A DNA stretch of 64,000 bases. Source: Nostoc sp. C052. GTDB taxonomy: Bacteria > Cyanobacteriota > Cyanobacteriia > Cyanobacteriales > Nostocaceae. A model generated the notes under the pieces. The model was not told where the DNA came from and did no database searches. It saw nothing but the letters and a program-made list of their open reading frames with translations. This document shows positions 1-8,589 of this stretch, one piece after another. The stretch spans positions 3,410,001 through 3,474,000 of the forward strand of contig NZ_CP040272.1 in NCBI RefSeq assembly GCF_013393905.1, given 5' to 3'. The position numbers and the translations under genes were made by a program. The first letter of the stretch is position 1. Each line of letters begins with the position of its first letter.

Positions 1-2810
1 TTATCTTCTGGCTTGGACAATTCTTGAACGTAGTGATGTGCCATTTGCATATCTACTTTTGCCAAAGTCATCTCAGCCTTAGAAATCACCATCTTGAAAA
101 AGGGCCACTTAATGTAAAAGTAGCGCAGCAATTTCAAGTGTTCTTCTGGTTCTTCGTTCAAGAATTCTTGTAAAGCTGTGCCAACGCCATACCAAGAAGG
201 AAGTAAAAAGCGGGTTTGTGTCCAGCTAAATACCCAAGGAATCGCTCGCAGACTGCTTAAATCTTTCTTACCAGATGGACGACGTGCGGGACGAGAGCTA
301 ATTTGCAGCTGGCTAATTTCTTCAATGGGGGTTACTTGGTGGAAGAAGTCAACAAAATCAGGTTGTTCGTAGATTAAGGCACGATAATGTTGACGCGATC
401 GCGCTGCTAATTCTTCCATAATCTCATTCCAGGGTTCAATATCATCAAACCCTGTTCGCAGCAGGCTAGCTTGAATCACTGCTGTGGTGATGGTTTCCAT
501 GTGATACAAAGCCAAGTCTAACAACGAGTATTTAGAAGCCAAAACTTCTCCTTGTTCGGTAATCTTGATTCGCCCATTGATACTATGACCTGGTTGAGCC
601 AAAATCGCCTCGTAAGCAGGGCCGCCACCACGTCCCACAGAACCACCGCGTCCGTGGAAAATCCGCAAATTTATATCGTAGTTTTCTGCTATTTGTTGCA
701 GTGATTTTTGAGCTTTATGAATTTCCCAGTTGCTACTTAAAAAACCAGAGTCTTTGTTGCTGTCAGAATACCCCAGCATTACTTCTTGTAAGTTTGTGGG
801 GAGGGGGGAGGAGGTGGGAGAGGCAGGGGAGCAGGGGAGCAGGGGAGCAGGGGGGGCAAAGGAGGCAGGGGAGGATGAGTTTTTTTCATCCACAATACTC
901 TCTGCTTTTGTTTGTTCGTAACCGCCGGCTAACAAAGCGCGATATAAGGGGAGTTCAAACAGTTTCCGCATGACGCTTCGGGAGCGTTGTAAGTCTTCTA
1001 CTGTTTCAAAGAGGGGGACAACTTGAATGGTTCCCACAGCTATGGCGGGGTCAAAAAGTCTGGCTTCTTTGGCTAACAGTAGTACTTCCAGCACATCGCT
1101 TACGTCGCGGCACATGCTGATAATGTAAGTTTGGCAGATATTTAGACCAAATTCTTGTTGGAGCGATCGCACGACGCGAAAGGTTTCAATGACATCGTTG
1201 GTTTTTTCAGAAAATGGCAATTCTGCCGGAATCAATGGCCGACGGGTTTGCAATTCTCCTGTCAGCCAAGCGACTCTTTGCTCCTCCGAGAGGTCGTTGT
1301 AAGGTTGGGGTAATAGTTGTAGATATTCCAGTATCTCATTGAGCGCATCGGCGTGGCGGGATGATTCTTGACGAATATCTAGCTGTGTCAAATTAAAACC
1401 AAAAATTTCTACCTGACAGATGAGATTTTCTAATTCTCGACAACTTAAGCCTGTTTCTGTCAAGTTGCGCTGAATCATCCGCAGTTCTGCTAAAAAATCG
1501 GCTCCTGAACGATACAGAGGACTATCCTGATTTGTTGGCGTTTCCCGATTGTACAAAGCTAGATTGCGATCGCGAGTATTTTCCAGTCGCTTCAATACAT
1601 AAGCCAGTTTCAGCCGATAAGGTTCTTGTCGATAACGTAGCGCCAGTGCGTCGTAGACTTCACTCAACTGGGACTGATCCGCTTCTAAAGATTCCAGCAA
1701 GTCTGGTAAGACATCACTCCAGTGCATCGACACACTCAACAACTCAATCAGATTTTTTACTGACTGAATATATCTCCCTAGCACCATTTTGCGCTGATAG
1801 CAAGCTGTCTGCCAGGTAATTTCGGGTGTAACTGATGGGTTCCCATCTCTATCTGAGCCTACCCAGGAGCCGAATGAGCAAAAGTTTTTACTCGGTGGTT
1901 CTAGCCAAGGAAAGGTATTAGATAGGGTATGTTTGAAGCGTTTATAAAGTTGGGGAATGCCATCAAATAAAACTTCTTGGAAGTAGTGTAGAGCATAATC
2001 TACTTCATCTAGCACCGTGGGTTTAAACTGATGAAGTTCGTCTGTGCGCCACCAGAGGCGAATTTCTTCGAGCAATTGTTCGCGGACATCTGCTGCTTCC
2101 CAAGGATATGCTCCTGGTGTATTCCCAGAATGGTTTTCTAAGGCATCCAACTTTTGCAAAAGTTGTACCACTTGTCGCTGCTTATCTCGGATGGTATGAC
2201 GAACAATTTCCGTCGGGTGCGCTGTGAAAACTAAGCGGACATCCAGATGTGCAATTAGACGTTGAATTTGCTGGGGTGGTACATTCATTTTGAATAAATA
2301 GGGAAATAAGGCAGCAAAAGTACCTTTGGGTTTGACTTGCGCCTTTTCGAGATAATTCTTTCTCAGGAAGTCTGCTGCTATTCCCTTACTAACAGGCGTG
2401 TCATCTTCTCTTTGATTAGAGGAATAGTTGACATTGGCTGGTGTTTCTGGCTCGATTTCCTCTGTCTCTGCCTCATAGCGACTCAATTGCTGCCGTTGTT
2501 CGTATTCCTGCTCTATGATGTTAATCAACTGAAAATATAGAGCGAAAGCACGAGCCGCGCGAATTGCTTCGTTGATATTTAGTTGTTCAATTAATTTGAC
2601 GGCTGAGGATGCTTGGTCATTTGTTGCTTGTCCTTCTGGCGAACATAAATCGCGCAACTGCCGCAACAAATCTACCATATTTTGACCACATTCTTGCCGG
2701 AGAACTGACTCCCACAATTCTTCCACTACCTGGAGACGATGGCGCAAAAATAATTCCGACACCGGGTATATATCCGCAGTTTGAGACGAAGAGTATAAAA
2801 GGGAACCCAT
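1..2810 (-). CDS. ppc: Phosphoenolpyruvate carboxylase, 3' end beyond the window
   Basis: PEP carboxylase adds bicarbonate to phosphoenolpyruvate to make oxaloacetate, the main anaplerotic reaction in cyanobacteria. The frame runs open from the ATG at 2810 to the window edge, about 936 residues, so roughly the last 100 of the usual 1000-1035 are missing. Visible family motifs are the catalytic-His segment FTAHPTE near residue 200, GYSDSNKDSGF near 680, the glycine loop FHGRGGSVGRGGGP, and WVFSWTQTR. Residues about 634-672, between LLAGGYEQT and LQEVMLGYS, are Ser/Pro/Ala-rich and are encoded by a G-rich interspersed repeat (separate entry). The frame stays open through it, so the enzyme may still be made, with a longer loop. 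Identity is certain; activity is inferred. Confidence 0.95.
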   Translation of the reverse strand, partial: MGSLLYSSSQTADIYPVSELFLRHRLQVVEELWESVLRQECGQNMVDLLRQLRDLCSPEGQATNDQASSAVKLIEQLNINEAIRAARAFALYFQLINIIEQEYEQRQQLSRYEAETEEIEPETPANVNYSSNQREDDTPVSKGIAADFLRKNYLEKAQVKPKGTFAALFPYLFKMNVPPQQIQRLIAHLDVRLVFTAHPTEIVRHTIRDKQRQVVQLLQKLDALENHSGNTPGAYPWEAADVREQLLEEIRLWWRTDELHQFKPTVLDEVDYALHYFQEVLFDGIPQLYKRFKHTLSNTFPWLEPPSKNFCSFGSWVGSDRDGNPSVTPEITWQTACYQRKMVLGRYIQSVKNLIELLSVSMHWSDVLPDLLESLEADQSQLSEVYDALALRYRQEPYRLKLAYVLKRLENTRDRNLALYNRETPTNQDSPLYRSGADFLAELRMIQRNLTETGLSCRELENLICQVEIFGFNLTQLDIRQESSRHADALNEILEYLQLLPQPYNDLSEEQRVAWLTGELQTRRPLIPAELPFSEKTNDVIETFRVVRSLQQEFGLNICQTYIISMCRDVSDVLEVLLLAKEARLFDPAIAVGTIQVVPLFETVEDLQRSRSVMRKLFELPLYRALLAGGYEQTKAESIVDEKNSSSPASFAPPAPLLPCSPASPTSSPLPTNLQEVMLGYSDSNKDSGFLSSNWEIHKAQKSLQQIAENYDINLRIFHGRGGSVGRGGGPAYEAILAQPGHSINGRIKITEQGEVLASKYSLLDLALYHMETITTAVIQASLLRTGFDDIEPWNEIMEELAARSRQHYRALIYEQPDFVDFFHQVTPIEEISQLQISSRPARRPSGKKDLSSLRAIPWVFSWTQTRFLLPSWYGVGTALQEFLNEEPEEHLKLLRYFYIKWPFFKMVISKAEMTLAKVDMQMAHHYVQELSKPED
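797..876. repeat. G-rich interspersed repeat inside ppc
   Basis: The + strand shows a run of GGGGAGCA units (three consecutive near 826-849) with flanking GGGGAGG and GGGGGGC tracts. Similar DNA lies between genes at 6621-6665, 14415-14460 and 17676-17804. Here it falls inside the reading frame of ppc and encodes about 25-39 residues of low-complexity sequence without a stop or frameshift. Confidence 0.85.
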
Positions 2811-2895
2811 ATTCTCTATTCTTGTAAAGCTATCTTTGTGTTTACGGTTCTAGGTTTTGCACTTAATGCTCACTGGGTTGTTCCTGAGCAAATAA

Positions 2896-3150
2896 TTATT
2901 TGGTGTATATCTTCTCATCTTGATTGATTTCGTGTTCATCTGGGAAATCTAGGTTGGGTAGGCGATCGCCTCGAAATAATTCTTCACTGGCTTCCCCTAA
3001 AGCTTCTAGTGCTTTTACTGTAGTTTTTCCAGTAATCAGCAGCAGTAATATAGACGCTGTACCAATTTGTAAAAGGAACGACGGAGGAATGGCAAATAAA
3101 TCCAGATTGGATGCGGGTTTAGCTGAAGATTGTTGGTTGACAGGAGGCAT
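2896..3150 (-). CDS. Small membrane protein of unknown function
   Basis: 84 residues. One hydrophobic segment at about residues 25-42 (IPPSFLLQIGTASILLLLIT) is followed by an acidic, charged tail, so this looks like a single-pass membrane protein with a soluble C-terminus. It lies 85 bp upstream of ppc on the same strand and could share its transcript. The codon pattern looks normal for the region and the opposite-strand frame (2924-3181) is less protein-like. I do not recognise a family; a conserved cyanobacterial hypothetical is the safest description. Confidence 0.6.
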   Translation of the reverse strand: MPPVNQQSSAKPASNLDLFAIPPSFLLQIGTASILLLLITGKTTVKALEALGEASEELFRGDRLPNLDFPDEHEINQDEKIYTK

Positions 3151-3181
3151 TGCTAATTCTGGGTTATGGGAATTATTGTAG

Positions 3182-3236
3182 AGACGCGATTAATCGCGTC
3201 TGTCAGGAGTCAGGAAAGACACGATTAATCGCGTCT
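3182..3236. repeat. Two tandem palindromes in the 3151-3605 gap
   Basis: A perfect 20-nt palindrome, AGACGCGATTAATCGCGTCT, lies at 3182-3201. A second copy with one mismatch lies at 3217-3236. Related cores occur inside the longer repeats at 19824-19846 and near 25770. The rest of this 455-bp gap is AT-rich, with no gene, RNA or clear promoter that I can support. Confidence 0.85.
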
Positions 3237-3605
3237 GTAGAAGTAGTTAAGGTAATTCCAACGATCGAGCGATGGAGTTGAAATGGGATAAGCTTGTTGT
3301 CTGTTTCGCCCATCAAGGGTTTACGCAAATCCGGCTTTAAAGGACAAGTCATCAGCCAGTCATATAAAATTATTCTGACCTCTAACTGCTAACTTCTGAA
3401 TTTTGACTCCCTATTAGTAAAATAAACGCAAAACTCAACATTAGTCAGACTTGCAACCCGTACAAGACTATCTTGGCCGATTTTATGAGTTACGAAGGTA
3501 ACAAAATTGTTAAAAAAAAACGTCAGAGTGTGATAAACCTATGGTTCTAGTTTACAAGTGCAGGCACTATCCCCCAATAATCGCTGACTGTAAAGTTAAC
3601 TGAGC

Positions 3606-6600
3606 ATGAAAACAGTATTACCAGATCGCCAGCAGTCCTTAGCGCAATGGGTAAGCCAGGCAACAGGGATCAACACTTTCGGGGTGAAAGTCCGGTTGCG
3701 GGGAAATGACCTTCATATTCTTTGTGAAGGTACTGAATGTCCTCAGCGTTGGCGTACTTTGTCTGACTTGCTGCAAGCACTACAGCAAACAAATTTAGAT
3801 ATCCTCACAAGCAGCGAACAAACCTCAATATATCAAGTATTTGTCTATGGCCGCAGAAAAGGGGAACAGCGCCCCTCATGGTGCCATCGAGTTCACTTGA
3901 ATCAGATAGATAAGCATTTGGATGAGGTGCAGCAAGCGCTACTAGCAGACTCGGAAAAATCAAAACAATCGGGCGGGGCACTAATTGTCTCTAACGAAAG
4001 TTTGGCACGCCAAGGCAACCCAGAGGCGATCGCTCGATATCTCAGTGAAACTCTGAGTACGTTAGGTGTATCAGTACAGGCAAAAATTAAGCCATATCAG
4101 CCCAAGAATTCTCAGCCAGAAGAAAATCGCCTGTGGATCTTTTGCCAATCGAGCTATAGCCCCGATGCATCATTGCTTGCTGAACCAATAGCACAAAAGC
4201 TGCGTTATCTTAAGCTTTCCGGCTACCAAGATGCTGTAATTGTTTCTCAAGTTAGCGGCGAAACTGCTCCTGATTGGCTGCTGCGGATAGATTTGACGCC
4301 ACCAGAGGTAATGCTCAAAGAGTGGGCGCGTTGGGGAGATGTCCAAGCGATCGCTCGATTATTAACTGAGGTACTATCAGGGTTAAAAGTTGGTGTCCAA
4401 GTTTCTTTAAAAGAATCAACGCTACATATCTTTTGTATCCCAGCTTTTGATCTCTTAGGAACTGCCCCTATCCCAGACAAGGCAGTGTGCTTAGAGGCAA
4501 TTTTACCGCAACTAGAAGCGATCGCACCTCAAGGAATTCTCGCCGCCACCGTCTACGGACAAAAAGCAGGCGATATGCAGCCGACTTGGATTGATTGGCT
4601 AACTTTACCCGCAGCCAACAATCCCATCTTTGCCACATCACCGCTAGATTTAGCCAATACTGGCGATGAACCTGCGATCGTATTTTTACTGGAGCGTTTA
4701 CTCAATCCTGATTTGGATTGGCGGCTATTAACAGGTGGAATTCGCGTACTTCTACTGAACAAAAATGATTTATTACACATCATGTGTGATGCACCAGTTT
4801 GTCCAGCGCGACAACAAGTAGCAAGTAAAATTACGCAGTTTATCCGCCAGTTAAAAATTCCCGGTATCATGGGAGTACGTGTCTACGGTCGCCGGGCTGG
4901 AAATAAAGAACCTTTTTGGCATTATGGCGTCGATCTTGAACATCGCCAACGTTTAGTACCAGAGGCAACCCCAGAATTTGCTGCTACTTCTAAATACGTT
5001 AACGATTTAGTAACCTCTGAGACTAGTGAGCCAATTTTGCGCCCCGACTTAACCACAGAAGAAGTTCAAAGTTTTGTAACCGAAGTAGCGCGAGATTGGC
5101 TGACAACGGCAAGTGCAACAGCGAAAAAACTCCTGTTGAACAGCCAGCTATTTACCGAAAGTAACCAATCAGGAGAACATAACCCTGATATTCAAGGAAT
5201 TAAGATTGCTCTAGTTTGGGGAACACTGGGATTATTGCTCACCCTCCAAACTGATTGGGTACTGGGTCAAATTATTGCACGTACTATACCAAGTTCGTCA
5301 AAAGTCGCTAGCGTCTCCCTCCCATCATCTTCTGAACGCCAGGCATCTTTGACATCTGGGAAAAATCAGAGTGAGAAAACAACATTTTTTACCAGCACTT
5401 CCAAAACGAAATCTCCTCCAAATCAGAATTCTGTATTTAACGCTTCGGAATTTACCCAAAGCGATGATACTCCGAAAAATAATTTGGCAGCTGCACCACT
5501 GAAGGAAAAAGCTACCGCAACAGCTATTCTTTTAGCAGCGCGATCGCAACTGCCAAGTTTCAACGTCAGACAATTAGACGAGCAACTAGCACTGTATAAA
5601 CAGCGTCTAGCTAGAACTGGTACTCCGCCAGACGTGTTGATTATTGGCTCCTCCCGCGCCCTCAGAGGAGTAGATCCCGCAGCACTTTCTAAAGCTTTAG
5701 CGACTCAGGGCTACCCAAATCTTGACGTGTTTAACTTTGGAATCAACGGTGCTACTGCACAAGTTGTAGACTTTGTGATTCGCCACGTACTGGAACCATC
5801 AGAACTACCCAAAATAATTATCTGGGCAGATGGCGCTCGTGCTTTCAACGGTGGACGCGAGGATATTACCTTTAAATCCCTTGCTGCATCAGCTGGTTAT
5901 AAACAAGCATTCCAAAAAACAGCAAACCCTGCAAATAGTAATGATTTACCAGAAAATATCGTAAATTCAGGAGAAAAAAAGACAACCGAAGAAAAACCGG
6001 AGATCAGTACTTATGAAGCTGTCAATCAGTCCTTAAATCAGGCTTTAGCATCTGTTTCTGCTAGTTATAAAAACCGTGACCAAATAAAAGGTTTACTGCA
6101 AAAACAATTCCTCGCAGTTGGTCATAATCAGACAGTTACATCAGAAAAACAGCTAACAGACGATACTTCAGATGAGAGTATATCTCAGCAAGCAGTTGAC
6201 TTTGATGGCTTTCTACCCCTGTCTATTCGCTTTAATCCCGCGAGATACTATCAAAAACATTCTAGAGTTCCTGGAAATTATGACAACGACTATAAATCTT
6301 TCCAGGTAGAAGGACAGCAAGATACTGCTTTGAAAGAAGTGCTTCAGTTTACCCAGGCTCAGAAAATTTCCTTAGTGTTTGTCAACATGCCTCTGACGGC
6401 AGATTATTTAGATCCAGTGCGTAGACAATATGAGCAACAATTTCAACAATATATGTTGCGTTTGGCTACTAATCCCAACTTTATTTATCGTGATTTGAGC
6501 CAACAGTGGCCAAAAGCAAATGACTACTTTTCTGATCCTAGTCACCTCAACCGCTTTGGCGCATACGAAGTCTCGAAAAAGTTAGCTAACGATCCGATGA

Positions 6601-6620
6601 TTCCTTGGCCAGTGAAGTAG
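3606..6620 (+). CDS. Large SGNH-type protein (DUF1574-like) with four N-terminal repeats
   Basis: 1004 residues. The C-terminal part (about 650-1000) is SGNH-like: a nucleophile-type loop IIGSSRALRGVD near residue 680 and a late DPSHLNRFGAYE segment that would supply Asp and His. This is the pattern of DUF1574/AlgX-like proteins that partner membrane O-acyltransferases. The N-terminal 465 residues hold four repeats of about 105 residues, most ending in a V-Y-G-(R/Q)-(R/K)-x-G...P-x-W signature and carrying a Cys in an (I)(L/F/M)C motif. A hydrophobic segment near 530-550 (IALVWGTLGLLLTLQT) probably anchors the protein, with the repeats on the cytoplasmic side. The MBOAT gene follows by 127 bp, so both likely act in O-acylation of an envelope or extracellular polymer. 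The polymer is unknown. Confidence 0.8.
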   Translation: MKTVLPDRQQSLAQWVSQATGINTFGVKVRLRGNDLHILCEGTECPQRWRTLSDLLQALQQTNLDILTSSEQTSIYQVFVYGRRKGEQRPSWCHRVHLNQIDKHLDEVQQALLADSEKSKQSGGALIVSNESLARQGNPEAIARYLSETLSTLGVSVQAKIKPYQPKNSQPEENRLWIFCQSSYSPDASLLAEPIAQKLRYLKLSGYQDAVIVSQVSGETAPDWLLRIDLTPPEVMLKEWARWGDVQAIARLLTEVLSGLKVGVQVSLKESTLHIFCIPAFDLLGTAPIPDKAVCLEAILPQLEAIAPQGILAATVYGQKAGDMQPTWIDWLTLPAANNPIFATSPLDLANTGDEPAIVFLLERLLNPDLDWRLLTGGIRVLLLNKNDLLHIMCDAPVCPARQQVASKITQFIRQLKIPGIMGVRVYGRRAGNKEPFWHYGVDLEHRQRLVPEATPEFAATSKYVNDLVTSETSEPILRPDLTTEEVQSFVTEVARDWLTTASATAKKLLLNSQLFTESNQSGEHNPDIQGIKIALVWGTLGLLLTLQTDWVLGQIIARTIPSSSKVASVSLPSSSERQASLTSGKNQSEKTTFFTSTSKTKSPPNQNSVFNASEFTQSDDTPKNNLAAAPLKEKATATAILLAARSQLPSFNVRQLDEQLALYKQRLARTGTPPDVLIIGSSRALRGVDPAALSKALATQGYPNLDVFNFGINGATAQVVDFVIRHVLEPSELPKIIIWADGARAFNGGREDITFKSLAASAGYKQAFQKTANPANSNDLPENIVNSGEKKTTEEKPEISTYEAVNQSLNQALASVSASYKNRDQIKGLLQKQFLAVGHNQTVTSEKQLTDDTSDESISQQAVDFDGFLPLSIRFNPARYYQKHSRVPGNYDNDYKSFQVEGQQDTALKEVLQFTQAQKISLVFVNMPLTADYLDPVRRQYEQQFQQYMLRLATNPNFIYRDLSQQWPKANDYFSDPSHLNRFGAYEVSKKLANDPMIPWPVK

Positions 6621-6743
6621 GGGAATGGGGATAAGGGAGCAGGGGAGGCAGGGGAAGGGGAAGGGGAAGAAGAATTATCGATTATTAATGCTCAACACCC
6701 AATTCCCAATGACTAATGACTAATGACTAATGACTAATGACTA
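6621..6743. repeat. G-rich repeat plus five ATGACTA heptamers
   Basis: The gap between the SGNH-like gene and the MBOAT gene contains a GGGGA-rich tract (about 6621-6670) and then exactly five tandem copies of ATGACTA at 6709-6743. These end four bases before the MBOAT start codon at 6748. Heptamer arrays of this sort are the short tandemly repeated repetitive sequences known in heterocystous cyanobacteria. No Shine-Dalgarno-like sequence remains just ahead of the start. Confidence 0.85.
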
Positions 6744-6747
6744 AAAA

Positions 6748-8247
6748 ATGAACTTTATATCAATTTTCTATGGACTATTCTTGTTGAGTGTATTAGGAAT
6801 TTACTGGTCTTTAGCACAACAGAAATTTCGATTATGGACGTTGCTAATTGCCAGTCTAGTTTTCTATGCATCTTTGCACATTCAATACATACCATTACTC
6901 TTAGCTTTGACATTTATTAATTTCCGTATAGGACTGGAAATTGGTAAAAATACATCACCAGGAAAACATTCTCTTGACTGGCAAATCTCTAACGAAGAGT
7001 GGCAATTTGCTCAAGTTGATTGGAATCGTCGCCGTCTCAAAGTTTTGTGGGTGGGTATCACTCTAAATGTTTTACTGCTGTTAGCTTTTAAATATTTAAC
7101 CCCCTTATTCAAGTTTGTTTTTAATATACAAACCAACTCACCAGATAGCTCTTTTAAATTGATTGCACCCTTGGGAATTTCATTTTTTACCTTTGAATGC
7201 ATTGCCTATTTAATAGATGTCTATCGCGGTGCCCCTGCTACTGATAATTTTCTCAAATTTGCTACATACAAATTATTTTTCGCCAAACTGATTTCAGGCC
7301 CGATTACGCGTTACCACAACTTAGCAAATCAATTCAATACACTAGATTTACCTACTGCTGATAGAGTCGCTGAGGCGCTGTGGTTGATTGCTAGGGGCGC
7401 AGTCAAAAAAGGAATTTTTGCAGACCACTTGGGAATTTTCGTCGATTTATGTTTTGGTAATTTGCAACGGGCAGGTAGTACCGATCTTTGGTTAGCTACA
7501 TTTGCATACGGCTTGCAGTTATACCTAGATTTCAATGGTTATGTAGACATCGCTCGTGGGAGTGCTTTGCTTTTCGGTTTGGTTTTACCTGAGAATTTTG
7601 ACTTTCCCTATTTCAGCACCAATATCTCAGAATTTTGGCGGCGCTGGCATATCACTCTAGGAGATTGGCTGCGTAACTATGTCTACTTTCCTTTGGGTGG
7701 TTCTCGTCGAGGTTTAGTCCGTACCTGCTGGAATTTATTTCTTGTAATGCTAATTGCTGGTATCTGGCACGGTGCTGCTTTGGGTTATGTCGTTTGGGGC
7801 ATATTCCACGGATTAGCCTTGGTGGTTCATCGACTTACAGATTCTATAAGCGATCGCGTTGAAAATCTAGAACAATTCTGGCAAAATCCTCTAGGTATTT
7901 TTGTCGCTTGGTTATTAACCCAACTGATGGTTTTTACCTCTTGGATTTGGTTCCGCCTACCTAATCTCCAAGACTCTTCTTTGGTAATTCGGCATCTTTG
8001 GGGTTATCCGGCTGACGCGCAGTTTGCCGAAAAGGTCTATGTGGAAGCCCTAAATATAAGCCAATCCCAACTCACTTGGGTACTTCTAGCTTTAGCTGCC
8101 CTGATGGCTGTAGTCTACACCTTCAACCGAATGCTGAAGTTAGAGTTTAACTGGCCAATTAAACTTGTATTCGTTCCCATCTGTTTCTACGCTGTTTGGT
8201 TATTAGCCCCTGAAGGCAGTTTGCCCTACATATACTTTGATTTTTAG
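6748..8247 (+). CDS. MBOAT-family membrane O-acyltransferase (AlgI/DltB-like)
   Basis: 499 residues with about ten hydrophobic segments. Members of this family transfer acyl groups from a cytoplasmic donor across the membrane to an exported polymer. The family signature is clear: an internal WRRWHITLGDWLRNYVYFPLGG segment near residues 305-325 and the catalytic-histidine motif GIWHGA with His at about 341, followed by WGIFHGL. It follows the SGNH-like gene on the same strand, matching the AlgI-AlgX/J or PatA-PatB arrangement in which MBOAT passes the acyl group to an SGNH transferase. A polysaccharide or other envelope substrate is inferred from the pairing only. Confidence 0.9.
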   Translation: MNFISIFYGLFLLSVLGIYWSLAQQKFRLWTLLIASLVFYASLHIQYIPLLLALTFINFRIGLEIGKNTSPGKHSLDWQISNEEWQFAQVDWNRRRLKVLWVGITLNVLLLLAFKYLTPLFKFVFNIQTNSPDSSFKLIAPLGISFFTFECIAYLIDVYRGAPATDNFLKFATYKLFFAKLISGPITRYHNLANQFNTLDLPTADRVAEALWLIARGAVKKGIFADHLGIFVDLCFGNLQRAGSTDLWLATFAYGLQLYLDFNGYVDIARGSALLFGLVLPENFDFPYFSTNISEFWRRWHITLGDWLRNYVYFPLGGSRRGLVRTCWNLFLVMLIAGIWHGAALGYVVWGIFHGLALVVHRLTDSISDRVENLEQFWQNPLGIFVAWLLTQLMVFTSWIWFRLPNLQDSSLVIRHLWGYPADAQFAEKVYVEALNISQSQLTWVLLALAALMAVVYTFNRMLKLEFNWPIKLVFVPICFYAVWLLAPEGSLPYIYFDF

Positions 8248-8589
8248 CTGAAACATCAGAGAATATAGAGCTTATTATTTCGTTACAAATCCACAATACT
8301 TAAAATGTTTCTCATCAGCTAATTGTAAAGAAGTGTAAAGGTAAATAAATAGGCGATCGCATCCTCGAAAGTAATAGCAAGTTAGGTGTTGAAATGCCTT
8401 CTAAAGCGTCAATCCATGACTTAATTTAATAGTAGAAAAACTTTACAGTTCGACTAGCTTGTTAAAGAATTTGGTTACAGAATATTAAGTCACAGATTGT
8501 ATCCAAGTAAATTCATGTAGACTATATTTCAGCAGGCGAAATTCATTTCGTTTGTTCCATATTTAACAACCCATAGCACTTATAAAACA
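8248..8589. other. psbA upstream region
   Basis: 342 bp without a gene. It is AT-rich, contains one HIP1 octamer near 8353, and probably holds the psbA promoter and 5' leader. I cannot pick a convincing -10/-35 pair by eye, and no strong Shine-Dalgarno sequence precedes the psbA ATG (it is preceded by CTTATAAAACA). Confidence 0.4.

Noticed and set aside
701..973. Open frame on the plus strand of the ppc repeat region
   Set aside because: It is antisense to the clearly conserved ppc frame, and its Gly/Glu-rich part is only the repeat.
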